Origin: Chloroflexota bacterium
GTDB taxonomy: Bacteria > Chloroflexota > Anaerolineae > UBA3071
Direction: 5' to 3'
NCBI GenBank assembly: GCA_014383605.1
Contig: JACNHM010000364.1
Span: 1-21,352, forward strand
Length of the DNA stretch: 21,352 nucleotides
Shown here: positions 15,049-21,352 of the stretch, in pieces
How the letters are laid out: each line of letters opens with the position of its first letter
Numbering within the stretch: the stretch's first letter is position 1
The notes under the pieces: model-generated
What the model saw: the letters and a program-made list of their open reading frames with translations, nothing else
Databases searched by the model: none
Told to the model about the DNA's origin: nothing
Translations under genes and position numbers: made by a program

Positions 15049-16515
15049 CTAGCCGCTTGCTTGAGCCAGGATTTCCTGTATCTTCTGTTTTTTGTCCGCA
15101 TCCAGCGGCTGGGGCCGGTGCTCTTTGATGATCTCTTTGACGCGGGTGTTGAGCCGCTGGCCCAGCGTGGTGGCGCCCGCTTCCAGCCACTGTTCTCGCC
15201 TGCGGCGGTCCAGCAGACCGGGGAACCAGAAGTCGCGGAAGCGCTTCAGCGTCTGGGCGCTGTCCAAGAAGTGGCCGCCGGGGCCTACCGTGTGCAACTC
15301 GTCCAGCATCAGCGTGTCCTCGCTGATCTCGATTCCCTTGACGATGTGGTCGGTCATGGCGATCAGCTCATCGGTCAAGACGATCATCTCATAGGAGCCG
15401 GTCAGGCCGCTTTCCATGTAGCCCACATCGTGGATCAGGTTGGCGCCGCTGAGCTGGGCCATGAGCACGGACAGCAGGGCTTCCAGCGCCGCCTGCTCGT
15501 CCATGACCTTGGCGTCGGAGCAGCCAGCGTAGCCCCAGGTGGGCAGGCCATACCAGCGGCCCAGCTCGGCGATGGCTGTCTTGGTCAACTGAAACTCCGG
15601 CGAACCGTAGCAAATCTGCGCCGCGCTCATGTCCATGTGATGCAGCCCCGCGCCGAAGACGAAGGGAGCGCCGGCGCACTTCAGTTGGTGCACCACCAGC
15701 GCGCTGAGGATCTCGGCCAGGGACATGGCCAGGCCGCTGGCCATGGTGATCGGCGCCGTGCCGCCCATCAGCGGGCCGGGCGAGTGCACCGCCGGCAGCT
15801 CGTATTCGGCCATGAGCAGCAGCTTGTCCACCGCCGTCTCCGACTGCTGCAGCGGCGAGCTGGGCTCGGAGTAGAGCAGGATGTGCTGCTGCTCCCGCAA
15901 CCGTTCGTGGCCGCCGGCCACGGCGGCGGCCATGTCCACGGCCCGCTGGCAACTGGCGCGGTCGTGGGTCACGAAGACGATGGGCTTGCTGGTGTGCTCC
16001 AGCATCAGGGCCATCTGCACGTCGTAGGCCAGGTGGGGGGGCACGTCAGTGGGGAGGCCAATGGACATAACGAAGTGGATGTGGGGCAAACCATCGCAGA
16101 GGCGATAGCCGTTGATGATGTCCGCCTGGGTGAATCTGCGGTGCTCGCCGGTCTCTGGGTCGAGGAAGTTCAGACAGTCGGAGCCGGTGCCGAACCAGAC
16201 CTTGCTGCCTTCCAGGAACATGGCCGGCTCGCCGTCGCGGTCGCACATGACGATGCGACTCGGCGCCGAGGCCACGGCGTCTTGCACCAGCCGCGCCGGG
16301 AACTTGACCAGGGCCCCTGCTGAGCCTGTCGAAGCGCTGTCGGCGGAGATGAAGGCTCCGGCCTTCTTCAGCAAGTCCAGGGCCTCCTGGTGGTAGAAGC
16401 GGATCCCCGTGCGCCGCAGCACCTCCAGAGCGGCCAGGTGCAGGGCCTCCAGTTGAGTTTCGGACAGAAGGGTAAACCGAGGTGATTGGAAGGCGACCCG
16501 GTTGGTGGTGTTCAT
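15049..16515 (-). CDS. MttB-family methyltransferase (MttB-3), non-pyrrolysine, with in-frame insertion
   Basis: The protein has 488 residues from ATG 16515, chosen over an upstream in-frame GTG because AAGGAG lies 8 bases before it. MttB-family landmarks: FGTGSDCLNFLDPETGEHRR near 120, TSKPIVFVTHDRASCQRAV near 185, GAPFVFGAGLHHMDMS near 290, AGCSDAKVMDEQ near 335 and GANLIHDVGYMESGL near 360. There is no internal TAG, and the gene ends in TAG at normal length, so it is a non-pyrrolysine member that would demethylate a betaine-type compound to a corrinoid protein. Residues about 58-66 (around ASTGSAG) are absent from the other three copies and coincide with a widespread short repeat. Upstream lies the dead symporter piece; downstream a 413-base gap before the importer. 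Confidence 0.92.
   Translation of the reverse strand: MNTTNRVAFQSPRFTLLSETQLEALHLAALEVLRRTGIRFYHQEALDLLKKAGAFISADSASTGSAGALVKFPARLVQDAVASAPSRIVMCDRDGEPAMFLEGSKVWFGTGSDCLNFLDPETGEHRRFTQADIINGYRLCDGLPHIHFVMSIGLPTDVPPHLAYDVQMALMLEHTSKPIVFVTHDRASCQRAVDMAAAVAGGHERLREQQHILLYSEPSSPLQQSETAVDKLLLMAEYELPAVHSPGPLMGGTAPITMASGLAMSLAEILSALVVHQLKCAGAPFVFGAGLHHMDMSAAQICYGSPEFQLTKTAIAELGRWYGLPTWGYAGCSDAKVMDEQAALEALLSVLMAQLSGANLIHDVGYMESGLTGSYEMIVLTDELIAMTDHIVKGIEISEDTLMLDELHTVGPGGHFLDSAQTLKRFRDFWFPGLLDRRRREQWLEAGATTLGQRLNTRVKEIIKEHRPQPLDADKKQKIQEILAQASG
16319..16337. repeat. CTTCGACAGGCTCAG-type dispersed repeat inside MttB-3
   Basis: The plus strand reads GCTGAGCCTGTCGAAGCGC; the core TGAGCCTGTCGAAG is the familiar short dispersed repeat seen in many GC-rich bacterial genomes (usually intergenic, written CCTTCGACAGGCTCAGG). 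Here it falls within the coding frame of MttB-3 and adds about nine residues relative to its paralogues without breaking the frame. Confidence 0.6.
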
Positions 16516-16562
16516 GATGTCGACTCCTTGGCGATGATCCGTTGGCTTCAGCGGCTGACCGT

Positions 16563-16862
16563 TCACGCCTCTCTCGTCGCCAGTTCGTCGAGCAGCGAGC
16601 GGTGTTGCTCGCGGGTGATGGGATAGCGCCAGGCGAAGAGGATGGACAACAGCAGCAGCACGACGGGCACGGGGCTGGCGAAGATGCGAATGGCCTGCAC
16701 CTCTGGGGCCGGTTGCACCGGCAAGGGCGCAGCGGGGTCAGGCGTGATGGATGTAGCCGGTCAGGGTCAGGGTCTGTGCCATGGCCCACAGCGCCGCGCC
16801 CGTCCCCAGCTTCTGGAAGAAGGAGGCAAAGGCGTAGAAGGAGCCTTTGCCGGACTGAAACG
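16563..16862 (-). pseudogene. C-terminal remnant of a GPH/MFS_2-type cation symporter
   Basis: Minus-strand translation first gives QSGKGSFYAFASFFQKLG followed by GAALWAMAQTLTLTGYI, the region before the last helices of glycoside-pentoside-hexuronide:cation symporters, and then meets TGA at 16738-16740. In another frame the rest continues: EVQAIRIFASPVPVVLLLLS, then LFAWRYPITREQH, a typical symporter C-terminus, ending at TGA 16563-16565. Thus only about the last 100 of about 450 residues remain, split by a frameshift near 16740-16750, with no start. The 5' part is missing right up to the MttB-4 stop at 16874. It is a decayed transporter gene that once sat between the two MttB genes. It cannot make a functional transporter. 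Confidence 0.78.
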
Positions 16863-16873
16863 ACCAGGGAGCG

Positions 16874-18340
16874 CTATGACACAAACTGCATATCTGCCAA
16901 TGCCTCTGCGGCTGCTCTGGCAATCTCGTTGATCTTCTGGAGGACATCCTCCGGCAGCAGTTCAGTCCGGTGCGTCTGCAAGATCTCGAGGGCCTTCTGG
17001 GTCACAAGCTCTTCGTAGGTTCTGCCCCCTTTGTCCATCCACGCCCTGGGACTGTCACGGTTCACAAACTTAGGCCGCCAGAGTTCTCGCTGAAAGTAGG
17101 CCTTGGTGTGCATCACGCTCAGGAAATTGCCACCAGGGCCGACCTTTCGGATCACGTCAAGGGCCATTTCCTCACGGCCTATGTCGAAACCCCGGATGAT
17201 CCGCTTCACGTAGCTGATGATCTCATCACACATGACGATGGCGGCAGGATGGCCCAGCAGCCCCTGCCCCAGATAGCCGACATCGTGAATCAGGTTGGCC
17301 CCATCCAGGGCAGACATCAGGGTTCCGAAAGCATGCTCCATGGCCGCCTGCGCATCGAGGCCATGGGCGTCACTGCCCACGGTTGACCACATGGGAATCC
17401 CGTAGTAGTGGTAGATGTCGGCAAAGGCTGAATTGGTCAACCGAACCTCAGGAGCGCCGTATGAAAAAGTGCCCGTTTTCATGTCCAGGGGGATCGCCGC
17501 GAAGCCGGAGATGATCGGCGCCCCTTTGCTCTTGAGTTGGTGCAGCACGATCCCGCTCAGCGCCTCGGCGTTGGCCTGCACGATACCGCCAGCCAGGGTC
17601 ACCGGGATGGTAGCGCCGAGGATATCGCCAGGAGGATAGCAGATGGGGATGCCCTTTTCGGCGCAAAGGAGGAGTTTGCGCACGGCGTTGTGTGAGTGTG
17701 TCAGCGGCGCTGTAGGTTCGGAGTAGTGGATGAGAAAAGGTTTCTCCCGCAGTGCTTCTTCTCCGCCGGCAACGACGGCGGCCATCTCGATGATGACCGC
17801 CAGGTCCTCCCGCGCCGCGGCGGTAAAAAAGATCGGCTTGATCGAGCTCTCCATCATGGCCCTGGCACACTCGATGTACATCGCATTGATGGGCACATCA
17901 CCCGGCAGGCCAAAGGAAGCGATGAAGTCAATCTCCGGGCAGTAGTCGGCGACCGTGGCTGCATTGACCACGTCCTGCAGGAGCGAACGGCGTGTCTGGC
18001 CTGTCTTCAAGTCCACCGTGCTGATCAGATCTGTCCCCAGGCCGAAGTGGATCGTACGTCCCTCCAGCCGCATCGCTTCTTCCCCTTTCCTATTGTAGAT
18101 GGTGATGCGGGAAGGGGTGCTGCGGATCGCTTCCTCCACCAGCCAGTTGGGAATCTGGACGACTTCGTTCCCTTTCACCCGGCATCCGGCATCTTTAAGG
18201 AGTTGCACACCTTCCTCGTGAGACACTCGAACGCCGACGGTTTCCAGGATCTCCAGGCTGGCCCGATGGATCTCTTTGATCTGCTCTTCTGTCAGGAGCC
18301 TGTAGCCGGGTGCACACTGAGTTCTGAAGCCACTGTTCAT
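16874..18340 (-). CDS. MttB-family methyltransferase (MttB-4), non-pyrrolysine
   Basis: A complete 488-residue MttB-family protein. Landmarks: HFGLGTDLISTVDLKTGQTRR near 100, SIKPIFFTAAAREDLAVI near 165, PPGDILGATIPVTLAGG near 235, MWSTVGSDAHGLDAQAAMEH near 325 and GANLIHDVGYLGQGLLG near 352. The loop reads SDAHG where copies 2 and 3 have DAKV, so the active-site surroundings differ and the substrate may too. No internal TAG; ends in TAG. Start at ATG 18340 with GAGGAGGGG about 10 bases upstream. It follows the aminotransferase by 60 bases, so the two may be co-transcribed, and precedes the symporter remnant. Composition is slightly less GC-rich than MttB-3. Function by family: methyl transfer from a quaternary or tertiary amine to a corrinoid protein encoded elsewhere. 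Confidence 0.92.
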   Translation of the reverse strand: MNSGFRTQCAPGYRLLTEEQIKEIHRASLEILETVGVRVSHEEGVQLLKDAGCRVKGNEVVQIPNWLVEEAIRSTPSRITIYNRKGEEAMRLEGRTIHFGLGTDLISTVDLKTGQTRRSLLQDVVNAATVADYCPEIDFIASFGLPGDVPINAMYIECARAMMESSIKPIFFTAAAREDLAVIIEMAAVVAGGEEALREKPFLIHYSEPTAPLTHSHNAVRKLLLCAEKGIPICYPPGDILGATIPVTLAGGIVQANAEALSGIVLHQLKSKGAPIISGFAAIPLDMKTGTFSYGAPEVRLTNSAFADIYHYYGIPMWSTVGSDAHGLDAQAAMEHAFGTLMSALDGANLIHDVGYLGQGLLGHPAAIVMCDEIISYVKRIIRGFDIGREEMALDVIRKVGPGGNFLSVMHTKAYFQRELWRPKFVNRDSPRAWMDKGGRTYEELVTQKALEILQTHRTELLPEDVLQKINEIARAAAEALADMQFVS

Positions 18341-18400
18341 GACCTTCGCCCCTCCTCGGTTGGGGGTTTTAGCAATCAGTCAGGCGTGTTCATCCATGTC

Positions 18401-19564
18401 CTAGAGCCGCGCCAGGGCATCGGCCATCCGCTCCAGGGCCTTCTCGATGTTCTGCAGCGAGTTGGCATAGGAAAGGCGCAGGTGGCCTTCGCCGTTGCGG
18501 CCAAAGGCGGTGCCAGGCAGCACGGCCACGCCGGCCTCTTCCAGCAGAAGGTCAGCCAACTCGTCGGAGGAGCGGCCAAAGGGTTGCACGTTGGGGAAAG
18601 CGTAGAAGGCCCCCTGGGGCCGCGGGCAGCGCACGCCGGGGATAGCGTTGAGCCCTCGCACCATCAGGTCGCGGCGGCGGCGGAACTCGGTCCGCACCGC
18701 CTCCACCTCATCCTGGGGGCCGAGGACGGCCTCCAACCCGGCATACTGGGTGAAGGTGGCCGTGCAGCCCGTGGAATGGGTGAGCAGCAGTCCCAGCTTT
18801 TCCGCCAGCGGTTGGGGCATGATGCCGAACCCCAGCCGCCAGCCGGTCATGGCGTAGGTCTTGGAGAAGCCGTCGGCGATGATCGTGCGTTCGGCCATGC
18901 CGGGCAGGGAGACGATGCTGGGGGCCTCGCCTTCGTACACCAGCCGGAAGTAGATCTCGTCGGAGAGAACCCAGAGGTCGTGGCGGCGGGCCGCCGCGGC
19001 GACGTGGGCCAGCGTCTGCTCGGAAAGGATGCCGCCGGTGGGGTTGCCGGGCGAGTTGAGGATGATCATCCGCGTGTGCGGGCTGAGCGCGGCGTCGAAG
19101 GCCTCCAGGTTCAGGTCGAAGCCCCGTTCCTCCGCCAGGGGCACGGGCACGGGCCTGGCGCCGACCAGGCCGATGGCCGCCTCGTAGCTGGGGAAGCCCG
19201 GGTCGGGAGTGATCACCTCGTCGCCCGGTTCGAGCAGGGCCAGCATGGGCAGGAGGATGAGCGGCTTGGTTCCCGGGGCGACGACGACCTGCTCTGGGGT
19301 GAACCGCACGCCTCGCCGCCGTCCGGCGTCCTCGGCCAGGGCCTGGCGCAGGGCGGGGATGCCCGCCGGTGGATTGTAGCGGGTCTGCCCCGTGGCGATG
19401 GCCCGGATGCCCGCCAGGGCGATGTGCGGGTAGGTCTCGAAGTCCGGCTGGCCGATCTCCAGGTGGATGATCTCCCGCCCCTGGGCCTCCAGCGCCTGAG
19501 CGCGGGCCAGCACGGCGTAGGCCCCTTCGGCTTTCAGATGTGCGATACGGTGAGCAAAAGACAT
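18401..19564 (-). CDS. Class I/II PLP-dependent aminotransferase (aspartate aminotransferase family)
   Basis: A 387-residue cytoplasmic enzyme of fold type I. Key residues: the GTK stretch near 98-100 (phosphate side), Asn174 in NPTGG (contacts the PLP ring), Asp202 and Tyr205 in SDEIY, Lys235 in DGFSKTYAMTGWRLG (Schiff-base lysine) and Arg243 (phosphate contact). Such enzymes exchange amino groups between an amino acid and a 2-oxo acid; the exact amino acid is not predictable. AGGAGG lies 7 bases before ATG 19564. It heads the stretch leading into MttB-4 and may process the amino acid released by demethylation (inference). Its first 28 codons are duplicated beside the DinB gene. Stop TAG. 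Confidence 0.93.
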   Translation of the reverse strand: MSFAHRIAHLKAEGAYAVLARAQALEAQGREIIHLEIGQPDFETYPHIALAGIRAIATGQTRYNPPAGIPALRQALAEDAGRRRGVRFTPEQVVVAPGTKPLILLPMLALLEPGDEVITPDPGFPSYEAAIGLVGARPVPVPLAEERGFDLNLEAFDAALSPHTRMIILNSPGNPTGGILSEQTLAHVAAAARRHDLWVLSDEIYFRLVYEGEAPSIVSLPGMAERTIIADGFSKTYAMTGWRLGFGIMPQPLAEKLGLLLTHSTGCTATFTQYAGLEAVLGPQDEVEAVRTEFRRRRDLMVRGLNAIPGVRCPRPQGAFYAFPNVQPFGRSSDELADLLLEEAGVAVLPGTAFGRNGEGHLRLSYANSLQNIEKALERMADALARL

Positions 19565-19599
19565 AGTGTGGCCTCCTGCCGCAACCTAATCTTTCGGAC

Positions 19600-19625
19600 A
19601 CGGATTCACGCGGATTCCACGGATT
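19600..19625. repeat. Three tandem CGGATTC iterations
   Basis: Plus strand CGGATTC occurs at 19601, 19611 and 19620, a degenerate run with 9-10 base spacing, in the 89-base gap between the small hypothetical gene and the aminotransferase. Similar CGGATT iterations are frequent in intergenic DNA of some environmental bacteria. No function is assigned. It lies just upstream of the aminotransferase on its transcribed strand. Confidence 0.45.
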
Positions 19626-19653
19626 CTTTATTTGTACGCGTTCAAACGTTGTC

Positions 19654-20145
19654 TTACTGCGAGGACGTCTCTCCCAGAGTCGAGAGGACAGTCAGATGAT
19701 AGTCTCTTCCTCTGTCTTGCAGTTCAAAGTCAATGATCGGACGGTTGTACCGGGAAAAGTACCGCTCTTTCCTCTCGATCAGTTCATCCACAATCCCCTT
19801 CAGGCCGGCTCTCAGCTCCTCATCAGGCGGTAGCGCCTCGAAAACTTTATCAACCATGTCTGGCCGCTTTTCTTCGGGAAGAAGAGTGGCGTTCCAGGCC
19901 AAGAAGGCCAAGGTCAACAGCTTTAGAAGGGTTTCTTCTGTGTCGGCGAATTCGCGGTACGGCTCTACGAAGCTCCACAGCACTTCGGACATTTTCACGT
20001 CGCCGACCGGCGCAACGACGACCTCACGCCCGCGAAGAGGTCCTTCCTGCAACCTGCTCTTGAGGCTATCAGAACGCTTAGGGCTGTCAGAACGTTTCTG
20101 CCTCCGCCTGCGTCCACTCTTCCTGGACTTCTTTGATGCTGCCAT
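19654..20145 (-). CDS. Conserved-looking hypothetical protein with basic N-terminus
   Basis: A 163-residue protein I do not assign to a function. Residues 1-31 are very basic (Lys/Arg/Ser) and include a six-residue tandem (KRSDSP, KRSDSL). The rest is helical and acidic, with VLWSFVEPYREFADTEE, LAFLAWNATLLPEEKRP and GIVDELIERKERYFSRYNRP, ending in a beta-like DFELQDRGRDYHLTVLS. The AWNATLLPEE stretch recalls a family of small uncharacterised proteins sometimes linked to SEC-C zinc domains, but the SEC-C cysteines are not present. There is no signal peptide or membrane helix. AGGAG lies 5 bases before ATG 20145; the stop is TAA, the only TAA among genes here. The basic tail could bind nucleic acid (inference). 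Confidence 0.72.
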   Translation of the reverse strand: MAASKKSRKSGRRRRQKRSDSPKRSDSLKSRLQEGPLRGREVVVAPVGDVKMSEVLWSFVEPYREFADTEETLLKLLTLAFLAWNATLLPEEKRPDMVDKVFEALPPDEELRAGLKGIVDELIERKERYFSRYNRPIIDFELQDRGRDYHLTVLSTLGETSSQ

Positions 20146-20201
20146 GTGTTCTCCTGGTGGTTATCGGTGGTCGGTTGCGCCGCTGACAGTCACGCATGGC
20201 C

Positions 20202-20227
20202 GATCTCCCGGCCCCGGGCCTCCAGCG
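20202..20227 (-). repeat. Short copy of aminotransferase codons 24-32 just after the DinB gene
   Basis: Bases 20202-20227 match 19469-19494, inside the aminotransferase gene, at 24 of 26 positions (GATCTCCCG then GGGCCTCCAGCG). It begins 3 bases beyond the DinB stop in the transcribed direction. It shares the CCTCCAG core with the larger remnant at 20748-20830, so the DinB gene is bracketed by two pieces of the same source sequence. Confidence 0.55.
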
Positions 20228-20229
20228 TG

Positions 20230-20733
20230 CTACTCCGGTCGGTACAGCGCCTGGGACATCTCCCCGACGAACTGCGGCAGATGGCGATGCCCCAGTAACT
20301 GCCGGATGGCCTGCGCCTCCCCCAAATGGTACCAGTAGTGATAGGTGTGGCGATAGAGCATCGTGCCTATGCTTTCTGGTCTCTGCCGGCCCTTCCATTC
20401 GAGGTGTGTGGGCAGCTTCTCCGTCGTCAGCGTGTCCAGGAACTGATCCGCTGCCCGGGTCATCTGCCGCCACGTCTCCCACATCTCGTCCAGTGCTGGG
20501 GTGCTGGCTGGCTGGCCGTAGCCGACCAGTTCGTTGAGTGCGGGCGCCAGATTGCGGCCCGTTGCCCACAACACCCAGTAGCCGTGTTCCTGGTTGGCCA
20601 AATGGCCGACGATCCAACTGATGCAGTTCATCGGCTCGAAGCGGCGGAGGGCCTCTTCAGGGGTCACACCCTCCAGGCCGCGCACGAACTCACTGCGGGC
20701 GAAGCGTAGTTGGGTCACCAATGGATGGGGCAT
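20230..20733 (-). CDS. DinB-family (DinB_2-like) metal-binding helical protein
   Basis: The protein has 167 residues from ATG 20733, chosen over a longer frame because GAGG lies 5-6 bases before it and the upstream codons are a remnant of another gene. DinB-fold features: His44 in ISWIVGHLANQEHGYW, and His132 and His136 in RHTYHYWYHLGEAQAIRQLL, giving the three-His metal site typical of the family, within a four-helix bundle. Family members include thiol-dependent transferases (bacillithiol, mycothiol) and many proteins of unknown role. The substrate here is unknown. Downstream is the small hypothetical gene, 84 bases away. The gene lies exactly between two aminotransferase fragments, which suggests insertion or recombination at that site. 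Stop TAG. Confidence 0.88.
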   Translation of the reverse strand: MPHPLVTQLRFARSEFVRGLEGVTPEEALRRFEPMNCISWIVGHLANQEHGYWVLWATGRNLAPALNELVGYGQPASTPALDEMWETWRQMTRAADQFLDTLTTEKLPTHLEWKGRQRPESIGTMLYRHTYHYWYHLGEAQAIRQLLGHRHLPQFVGEMSQALYRPE

Positions 20734-20747
20734 TGTATCCTCACTTC

Positions 20748-20830
20748 CTGGGCCTCCAGTACCTGGACGCGGGCCAGCACTGCGTAGGCCCCTCCCGCTT
20801 TCAGATGTGCGATGCGGTGGCAAAACTCAT
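20748..20830 (-). pseudogene. Remnant of the 5' end of an aminotransferase gene
   Basis: Bases 20748-20830 align with 19481-19564, the first 28 codons of the neighbouring aminotransferase, at about 87% identity with about ten substitutions and one single-base deletion near the start. The deletion breaks the frame after the first few codons (ATGAGTTTTGCCACCGC against ATGTCTTTTGCTCACCG). The rest of the gene is missing; the DinB gene begins 15 bases further on. It supplies the upstream leader, and perhaps the translation signals, of the DinB gene. Confidence 0.75.
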
Positions 20831-20942
20831 ATTATACCCCTGAACAGTTGAGCGTTCACGTTCCGCCTAGTAACGCGTGGAGTTCAACTGCGCACCGAGC
20901 GAAGCGCACATGCGTCGGCTGTAGCCTCGGGTTGGGTTGCGC

Positions 20943-21352
20943 CTACGGGTTGATTGTAACCCGATGTGGAAAATCTGGGTAGCATTCTGAAACGATTTCA
21001 AGAACCTTGTCAACAAGACTGCAGGCGTCTGGGACTACATCGGGAAGTGCGCGAGGAGATTGTCTTGGAATTCGATGAAGCCTATGTAGTGGATTGCCAC
21101 AAGTCTCATAGACCGCATCCCGCACTGCCCCCCAATGACCGTGAGCAAAAGACGAGGTCCACGCATAGAAGCGATCATATTCATCTTTGACATCCGCGTC
21201 TATGCTGAGACTCCGAAGGTCTGCTTTGTTCCAATGCCCAAGTTCGATTGGTAGGAATTCTTCCCAAATGTCTTCGTTTGCCAACTCTTTGAGGCTCTTA
21301 GCATTGACGTAGTAGATTGTCTGGTCTAGTTCTTCCAACTTCAAATACTGAA
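20943..21352 (-). CDS. DUF5677-like protein, N-terminus cut by window edge
   Basis: The frame is open to the right edge; the last 136 or so codons are seen, ending in TAG at 20943. The visible part contains LPIELGHWNKADLRSLS and DEYDRFYAWTSSFAHGHWGA, then a short Arg/Pro-rich stretch and a final helix (SLVDKVLEIVSECYPDFP). The Tyr-x-x-Trp...Ser-x-x-x-His-Gly arrangement recalls DUF5677 proteins, helical proteins often found in accessory and defence-type regions. A TTG near the edge could be read as a start, but the frame continues past it, so I treat the gene as truncated. Base composition is near 48% GC, lower than the metabolic genes and like the HEPN gene on the left. The 112-base gap to the aminotransferase remnant has nothing I recognise. 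Confidence 0.6.
   Translation of the reverse strand, partial: QYLKLEELDQTIYYVNAKSLKELANEDIWEEFLPIELGHWNKADLRSLSIDADVKDEYDRFYAWTSSFAHGHWGAVRDAVYETCGNPLHRLHRIPRQSPRALPDVVPDACSLVDKVLEIVSECYPDFPHRVTINP

Noticed and set aside
14842..16323. Plus-strand open frame of 493 codons opposite MttB-3
   Set aside because: It has a His/Gln/Gly-rich composition typical of the strand opposite a GC-rich gene; MttB-3 on the other strand is a clear family member.
17696..19699. Plus-strand open frame of 667 codons
   Set aside because: It is antisense to MttB-4 and the aminotransferase, with low-complexity composition and no recognisable motif or ribosome site.

Overview
The window looks like a metabolic accessory region of a GC-rich, probably anaerobic bacterium. 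The best guess is a Chloroflexota (Anaerolineae-type) genome. This rests on the Tat-type lipoprotein signal followed by a Pro/Thr/Glu linker on the solute-binding protein, the DppD-DppF fusion ATPase, repeated MttB-family genes and overall composition; no rRNA or marker gene is present to confirm it. Every gene I can support lies on the minus strand, so transcription runs from high to low coordinates. No tRNA, rRNA, CRISPR array or transposase gene was seen.

The theme is catabolism of methylated amines or amino acids. There are four members of the trimethylamine methyltransferase family (MttB/COG5598): one cut by the left edge (1-889), one at 6186-7631, one at 15049-16515 and one at 16874-18340. 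All three complete ones run full length without pyrrolysine and themselves end in TAG, so they belong to the non-pyrrolysine branch (MtgB-like, methyl transfer from quaternary amines to a corrinoid protein). Neither the cognate corrinoid protein nor the corrinoid:tetrahydrofolate methyltransferase is in the window.

Layout, read in transcription direction (right to left): a partial DUF5677-like gene (20943-21352); a DinB-family gene (20230-20733) flanked by remnants of a duplicated aminotransferase 5' end; a small conserved hypothetical (19654-20145); a class I aminotransferase (18401-19564); MttB-4 (16874-18340); a decayed C-terminal piece of a GPH/MFS_2 sugar-type symporter (16563-16862); MttB-3 (15049-16515), carrying an in-frame short repeat insertion; a 413-bp non-coding stretch; a complete Dpp/Opp-type ABC importer (binding protein, two permeases, fused double ATPase, 8489-14635) followed by a CBS-ACT sensor protein (7815-8471); a strong hairpin (7753-7783); then a tight module MttB-2, Cys/Met-type PLP enzyme, multi-cluster Fe-S protein and methylaspartate ammonia-lyase homologue (2518-7631); a lower-GC HEPN-domain protein (1117-2454); and MttB-1.

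How they may work together (inference): the ABC importer brings in a peptide-like or betaine-like substrate, MttB proteins demethylate it onto a corrinoid protein encoded elsewhere, and the PLP enzymes and the ammonia-lyase homologue process the demethylated amino acid skeleton. The CBS-ACT protein could sense adenylate or amino-acid levels. The HEPN, DUF5677, DinB and remnant regions at both ends look like genome-flux zones around this metabolic core.
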